Assembly (NCBI RefSeq): GCF_004118375.1 | Contig: NZ_SDHX01000001.1 | Location: 1,181,693-1,245,692, forward strand | DNA: 64,000 nt | Direction: 5' to 3' | DNA from: Oleiharenicola lentus | GTDB lineage: Bacteria; Verrucomicrobiota; Verrucomicrobiia; Opitutales; Opitutaceae | Shown here: positions 63,213-64,000 of the stretch, piece by piece | Layout of the letters: each line of letters opens with the position of its first letter | Numbering within the stretch: the stretch's first letter is position 1 | The notes under the pieces: generated by a model | What the model was told of the DNA's origin: nothing | What the model saw: only the letters and a program-made list of their open reading frames with translations | Database searches by the model: none | Made by a program: the position numbers and the translations under genes

Positions 63213-64000
63213 TCAGGTGTGCGCCAGCCAGGCCTCGCGGGCGAGGTCCACGTGGAAGGGCAGGACCTTGTGATGGTCGTAGAGGCGCAACGCCTTCGAA
63301 TAGGCGGTGGGCGTCAGCGATTTGCCGCTGCGTTCCTTGGCGAGGCAGGTCCACATCATGCGCGAGAGGCCGAGGTGGTCGCCGGGCTTCACGAGGTAGC
63401 CCTGCTGGCGCTGGCCGATCATCTCGGCGATGCCATGGACGTCGGTCGTGACGATCGGCGTGCGGAACGCCATCGCCTCCATCACCACGCGCGGGAACGA
63501 CTCCTCGTAGCTCGTGCAGACGAACTGGTCGGCCGCCACGAAGAAGTCGAAGACCTCGCGCGTCTCGGGGATGAGCGTGACGTTGGGCAGCTCAAGGCGG
63601 GCGAGGTCGCGCTTGAGCAGGTCGAGGTAGATACCCGGACGGGCGCCGACCATGACGAAGCGGAATTTCCCGCGGTGGCCCTGCCGGTTGAAATGCTCGA
63701 TGGCGCGCAGGAAGACGTGCTGGCCCTTGCGCTCGCAGACGGTGCCGATGTTGGCGATGATCGTCTCGTCGTCGGCGAAGCCGTGTTTGCGCCGCATCGC
63801 CGCGCGGGTGTGCGTGGCGCGGAACGTGTCGATGTCGTCGAGGTTGATCCAGCTCGGCACGAGGCGGAAGTTGCCGCTGACGTTGTGGTCCTCGTAGTAG
63901 GCGCGCGTGGCCTGGCAGAGGAACAGTGCGCGGGTGGCGCGGTGGAAGGCCTCGGCCACGAGCCGGTGCAGGTCGAGCTCCAGCTTGCGCTCGAAGAACC
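63213..64000 (-). CDS. GT4 glycosyltransferase, C-terminal part (cut by window edge)
   Basis: The frame stays open to the right edge (FFERKLELDLHRLVAEAFHR precedes TRALFLCQATRAYY), so the start lies outside. GT-B fold, second domain: DDETIIANIGTVCERKGQHV, FVMVGARPGIYLDL, then FVCTSYEESFPRVVMEAMAF and PIVTTDVHGIAEMIGQ, the E-x7-E donor-binding region of GT4 enzymes. It probably transfers an activated nucleotide sugar in the cytosol, serving the same surface glycan as the neighbours. Convergent with the GT-C tandem, 7 bases apart. Confidence 0.88.
   Translation of the reverse strand, partial: FFERKLELDLHRLVAEAFHRATRALFLCQATRAYYEDHNVSGNFRLVPSWINLDDIDTFRATHTRAAMRRKHGFADDETIIANIGTVCERKGQHVFLRAIEHFNRQGHRGKFRFVMVGARPGIYLDLLKRDLARLELPNVTLIPETREVFDFFVAADQFVCTSYEESFPRVVMEAMAFRTPIVTTDVHGIAEMIGQRQQGYLVKPGDHLGLSRMMWTCLAKERSGKSLTPTAYSKALRLYDHHKVLPFHVDLAREAWLAHT

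Overview
The window is very GC-rich (roughly two thirds G+C by eye) and Gram-negative in character. It carries lipoprotein and Tat signals, two TonB-dependent receptors, an ECF sigma/FecR/receptor cascade, a DUF1080 hydrolase, a HEAT-repeat lipoprotein beside a Tat-exported Gfo/Idh/MocA oxidoreductase, and many palindromic intergenic repeats. Together these suggest a member of the Verrucomicrobiota, probably Opitutaceae-like. That is an inference from gene content; no rRNA or other decisive marker is present.

Left part (1-14,600): a RelE/ParE-type toxin tail at the edge, a decayed second copy of the metH 3' end, then full-length B12-dependent methionine synthase (metH, minus strand). A candidate cobalamin riboswitch lies in the metH leader, and a BtuB-like receptor is divergent from it. 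Next come a chemotaxis transducer, a stand-alone MmeI-type DNA target-recognition domain, recQ, a YcaQ/AlkZ-like glycosylase and a membrane-anchored coiled-coil protein. metH and the glycosylase gene both carry short in-frame segments that look like inserted intergenic repeats.

Middle part (14,600-28,200): PhoH with a PIN domain, the HEAT/discoidin lipoprotein with its Tat oxidoreductase neighbour, a coiled-coil protein overlapping a GAF-GAF-PAS-adenylate cyclase-TPR protein, a DUF6580-like membrane protein, PduO-type cobalamin adenosyltransferase abutting peptide deformylase, a Na+/Ca2+ exchanger-like protein, a DUF1080 protein and a small secreted protein. metH, btuB and pduO form a dispersed B12 theme: uptake, activation and use.

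Right part (28,200-64,000): mostly cell-surface glycan or glycosylation machinery. One block holds a GT-C enzyme, a CDP-paratose-epimerase-like SDR, a GT2 polyprenyl-type transferase and a fused double GT-C protein. A second block is a tight five-gene minus-strand operon (45,196-57,976) of giant polytopic GT-C-like proteins, several sharing a C-terminal beta-rich domain. Divergent to it are two tandem GT-C paralogues (58,138-63,205), followed by a GT4 glycosyltransferase running off the edge. Between the blocks lie a nucleotidyltransferase cassette, a sigma/FecR/TonB-receptor/TonB-lipoprotein cluster, and a more AT-rich island of small orphan genes. The GT-C array with shared C-terminal domains is the best candidate here for an undescribed system.
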